In this document: positions 3,880 through 5,897 of the stretch, one piece after another | Layout: each line of letters starts with the position of its first letter | How positions within the stretch are numbered: position 1 is the first letter of the stretch | NCBI GenBank assembly: GCA_947177935.1 | Contig: CAMWWG010000069.1 | Coordinates: 1 to 5,897, forward strand | Length of the DNA: 5,897 bases | Reading direction: 5' to 3' | From: an uncultured Ruminococcus sp. | GTDB taxonomy: Bacteria > Bacillota > Clostridia > Oscillospirales > Ruminococcaceae | Notes under the pieces: model-generated | The model's input: the letters and a program-made list of their open reading frames with translations, nothing else | What the model was told of the DNA's origin: nothing | Databases searched by the model: none | Position numbers and translations under genes: made by a program

Positions 3880-5897
3880 TTAAAAATCCAGCTCCAGCGA
3901 ATCTTCCAGACCAACGATATACCGTAGAACAAGCATGGAATCGGCAAGATCAATTTTTCCGTTTTTGTCGATATCGCCTGCTTCCTGTTTTTCTTTGCTG
4001 ATTTCATCAATGCCGACATACACACGATTTATCAGGATCATGTCAGAAATACCAATCTCGCCGTCGCCGTTCACATCGCCTTTTGCAATGGTGGGCTGCT
4101 CCGGAACAGCACTGATTTCTCCTGAATTTTCCGGCTCTTCTCCGGCATGAATTTCCACAGCACAAATAACCTGATTATCCGGATCTACTGCAAATACGCC
4201 GGAATCTCCGACCGCAAGCGTATCCACATCAAAGCCGTTCAGATCTGCCGAATAATAATCCTCTACCCAGGGATGAACTTTATTTAACTGGTAAACAACC
4301 GGTTCTTCCGGGTTTTCAGGATTCTTTTCTGTCAAAAAGATTTCGTACTCTTCCACTTCTGTGACAACCAGCTCTTTGAGATCATCCTTGTAGTAATCTC
4401 CGGCTTTGCCAACGGGATAGATCCGGACACCGGGATTCAATCCAAACTCCCCGGGGAATGTTTCAACAATACAATCCCAGTCAACACATATCAAATCGCC
4501 ATACGCCGGCGTAAACGGCGTTTCTGCATGGCGTTCAATTTCCCAGAGACTCAAATCGCAACCATTATCCAGGAAAAAGCTTGTGCCGGCTTCGTTCACG
4601 CCAATTACTGTATACATTCTACCCCGCTGAATAAAATCTTCCACGGTTGCCTCATAGGTGACTTCCAACGGTGTGACGGGATTTCCCTCAGCATCCACTG
4701 TAGACAGCAGGATGTCTCCACTGGGGAGCGACCGGAGCGTTTCTCTACTCATGACAGAGATTGTTTTTTTATTTAATTCCAAATAATAACATTCTCCGGT
4801 CTCCACGCTCTCCAAACAAATGAAATCACCTGTCGTCTCAATCAACTCAAATTCCGCCGTCTGACTGGTGTCAATTGCATCGTCACAATAAATCTCTACA
4901 GCGCAGATTGCTTTTTGTGTAGCCGGATCTACGGCAAATACGCCGGAGTCCCCGACCGCAAGCGTATCCACATCAAAGCCATTCAGATTTGCCGAATAAT
5001 AACCCTCTACCCTGGGATGAACTTTATTTAACTGGTAAACAACAGGATTTTCCGGGTCTTCCGGATTTTCTTCTGCCAAAATAATCTTGTAATCCTGCAC
5101 TTCTGTGACAACCAGTTCTTTGAGATTATCCTTGTAGTAATCTTTGGCTTTGCCAACGGGATAGATCCGGACACCGGGATTCAATGCAAACTGCCCTGGG
5201 AATGACGCAAGGAACATATTACAGTCAACACATATCAGATCGCCATACTTCGGCGTAAACGGCGTTTCTGCATAGTGTTCAATTTCCCCGATACTCAGAC
5301 TGCAATCATTATCCAAGAAAAATCTTGTGCCGTCTTCGTTCACGCCAATTACTGTATACAGCATACCCCACCAAATGAAATCTTCTACAGTCGCCTCATA
5401 GTCAACCTTCAACGGGATCTCCGGATTTCCATCAGAATCTACCGTAAACAGCAGGACATCTCCACCGGAGAGCGACCAGAACATTTCTTCACTCATGACA
5501 GATTTTATTTTATTATCTAATGCCAGATGATAATATTCTTCCGTCTCCAGGCTCATTACAAAAATGGAATTGTTCGACACGTTAATCAATTCAAAATCCG
5601 CCGTCCGACTGGTGTCAATTGCATTGCCATAATGAATCTCTACAGCACAGATTGCTTTTTGTGTAGCCGGATCTACGGCAAATACGCCATAATCTCCGAC
5701 TTCTACTTCTTCCATGTTAAAATCGCCCAACATACCAGCAAAACAGTCTCTAAGATAAAGATGCATTCGGCTCATTTCATAGACAACCGGATTTTCTGAG
5801 TTCTCCGGATTTTTTTCTGCAAGAATGATTGTATCTTCTTGTACTTCCGTGACAACCAGTTCTTGCAGATTGTCTTTGTAGTATTCCTCGGCTTTGC
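3880..5897 (-). CDS. Large repeat protein with C-terminal type I dockerin (5' end outside the window)
   Basis: The frame is open from the TAA at 3880-3882 through the last base, giving at least 671 residues. The ATG at 5775 is internal, because the 40 codons upstream of it (KAEEYYKDNLQELVVTEV and on) match the same stretch of the next repeat. From the N-side there are two full units of 248 residues (5152-5895, 4408-5151), a partial third (4150-4407), a Glu/Pro/Ser/Gly-rich linker (about 4084-4149) and a dockerin (3907-4083). The dockerin has both calcium loops: GDVNGDGEIGISD and GDIDKNGKIDLAD. The repeat is not a family I recognise and shows no catalytic motif. Composition is acidic and beta-strand-like with recurring cysteines (ICAVE, LICVD). 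The dockerin implies secretion and attachment to a cohesin-bearing scaffold; the signal peptide must lie beyond the right edge. Likely a structural or binding component, not a proven enzyme. Confidence 0.93.
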   Translation of the reverse strand, partial: KAEEYYKDNLQELVVTEVQEDTIILAEKNPENSENPVVYEMSRMHLYLRDCFAGMLGDFNMEEVEVGDYGVFAVDPATQKAICAVEIHYGNAIDTSRTADFELINVSNNSIFVMSLETEEYYHLALDNKIKSVMSEEMFWSLSGGDVLLFTVDSDGNPEIPLKVDYEATVEDFIWWGMLYTVIGVNEDGTRFFLDNDCSLSIGEIEHYAETPFTPKYGDLICVDCNMFLASFPGQFALNPGVRIYPVGKAKDYYKDNLKELVVTEVQDYKIILAEENPEDPENPVVYQLNKVHPRVEGYYSANLNGFDVDTLAVGDSGVFAVDPATQKAICAVEIYCDDAIDTSQTAEFELIETTGDFICLESVETGECYYLELNKKTISVMSRETLRSLPSGDILLSTVDAEGNPVTPLEVTYEATVEDFIQRGRMYTVIGVNEAGTSFFLDNGCDLSLWEIERHAETPFTPAYGDLICVDWDCIVETFPGEFGLNPGVRIYPVGKAGDYYKDDLKELVVTEVEEYEIFLTEKNPENPEEPVVYQLNKVHPWVEDYYSADLNGFDVDTLAVGDSGVFAVDPDNQVICAVEIHAGEEPENSGEISAVPEQPTIAKGDVNGDGEIGISDMILINRVYVGIDEISKEKQEAGDIDKNGKIDLADSMLVLRYIVGLEDSLELDF
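3907..4083 (-). other. Type I dockerin domain coding segment
   Basis: Two duplicated F-hand-like calcium loops about 34 residues apart: the first begins KGDVNGDGEIGISD and is followed by helix MILINRVYVG; the second is DIDKNGKIDLAD followed by helix SMLVLRYIVGL. Calcium ligands at loop positions 1, 3, 5 and 12 are D, N, D, D in the first and D, D, N, D in the second, so both look intact. Dockerins bind cohesin modules on scaffoldins. Confidence 0.92.
4150..4407 (-). repeat. Third, truncated copy of the 744-bp tandem repeat
   Basis: It covers the first 86 codons of the unit (from KAGDYYKDDLKELVV to ICAVEI), then passes into the linker before the dockerin. It has lost one codon (DPDNQV in place of DPATQKA). 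The rest of the unit is absent. Confidence 0.9.
4408..5151 (-). repeat. Second copy of the 744-bp tandem repeat (248 codons)
   Basis: Complete unit from KAKDYYKDNLKELVV to GVRIYPVG. Landmarks recur at exactly 744 bp from both neighbours; for example ACCGCAAGCG is at 4211 and 4955. Positions 5101-5200 and 4357-4456 differ at only about 7 of 100 bases by eye. Variable segments include the stretch after LICVD and the FELI-to-SVMS region. Confidence 0.92.
5152..5895 (-). repeat. First visible copy of the 744-bp tandem repeat (more may lie outside)
   Basis: Runs from KAEEYYKDNLQELVV to GVRIYPVG with no indel relative to the second copy. It is the most divergent copy around 5680-5780, where YEMSRMHLYLRDCFAGML replaces the YQLNKVHPRVEGYYSANL type. 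The preceding two bases (GC) fit the end of a Gly codon as in VGKA, so a further copy may continue to the right. Confidence 0.88.

Noticed and set aside
5773..5775. ATG at 5775 as the start of the dockerin protein
   Set aside because: The same frame continues upstream to the window edge and its translation matches the preceding part of the repeat, so this Met is internal.
5527..5799. Plus-strand frame of 90 codons within the dockerin gene, and similar frames at 4528-4776 and 5275-5520
   Set aside because: The two shorter ones are about 744 bp apart and are merely the antisense image of the repeat; none has a credible ribosome site or recognisable domain.
1..5897. CRISPR array, insertion sequence, tRNA, rRNA or phage genes
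   Set aside because: No short spaced direct repeats, transposase motifs, terminal inverted repeats with target duplication, cloverleaf or rRNA segments were seen on either strand.

Overview
The window looks like a chromosomal segment from a Clostridia-class Firmicute, most plausibly a gut or rumen Ruminococcus-like organism. The main reason is a large protein, probably extracellular, ending in a canonical type I dockerin, the docking module of cellulosome or amylosome systems. The moderately AT-rich composition, AT-rich intergenic gaps, A+G-rich Shine-Dalgarno sites and TTGACA/TATAAT-type promoters agree. The genus is an inference; nothing here fixes the species.

Layout. (1) Positions 1-163 are non-coding and AT-rich and hold a hairpin terminator (about 82-140). 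(2) Positions 164-1365, minus strand, are a two-gene operon with a 4-bp ATGA overlap: a small HD-domain hydrolase, then a CmpB-family (ABC_trans_CmpB) multi-pass membrane protein. (3) Positions 1366-1531 are a compact divergent control region. Two promoters, each with a 17-bp spacer, share one palindromic -10 box, and an inverted repeat lies over both. (4) Positions 1532-2131, plus strand, are a TetR/AcrR-family regulator, probably controlling itself and the HD/CmpB operon. (5) Positions 2132-2507 have no gene. They contain a very strong promoter followed by about 205 nt that fold into many short helices (GAAA and UUCG tetraloops, a candidate loop-loop pseudoknot), so probably a structured non-coding RNA or long structured leader. 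(6) Positions 2508-3805, plus strand, hold a YdjM-like (DUF457) membrane metal-dependent hydrolase starting at TTG and a phosphoglycolate-phosphatase-like HAD hydrolase, closed by a bidirectional terminator (3812-3846). (7) From 3880 to the right edge, minus strand, runs the 3' part of a large repeat protein ending in a dockerin. Its frame stays open through the last base, so the real start is outside the window. Its body is a tandem repeat of exactly 248 codons (744 bp).

How the parts may work together. The TetR protein and the HD/CmpB pair look like one regulated module of unknown substrate, with a soluble hydrolase coupled to a membrane protein. The RNA region, ydjM-like gene and HAD gene are co-directional with no convincing terminator between them and may share the promoter at 2211-2239, with the RNA as a processed or attenuated leader. 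The dockerin protein is a separate, convergently transcribed gene with no recognisable catalytic module in the visible part; it probably contributes binding, spacing or structure to a cohesin-based surface complex.

The items most worth following up are the structured RNA at about 2246-2450, the 744-bp dockerin-protein repeats with their inner three-fold sub-repeat, and the shared-10-box divergent promoter.
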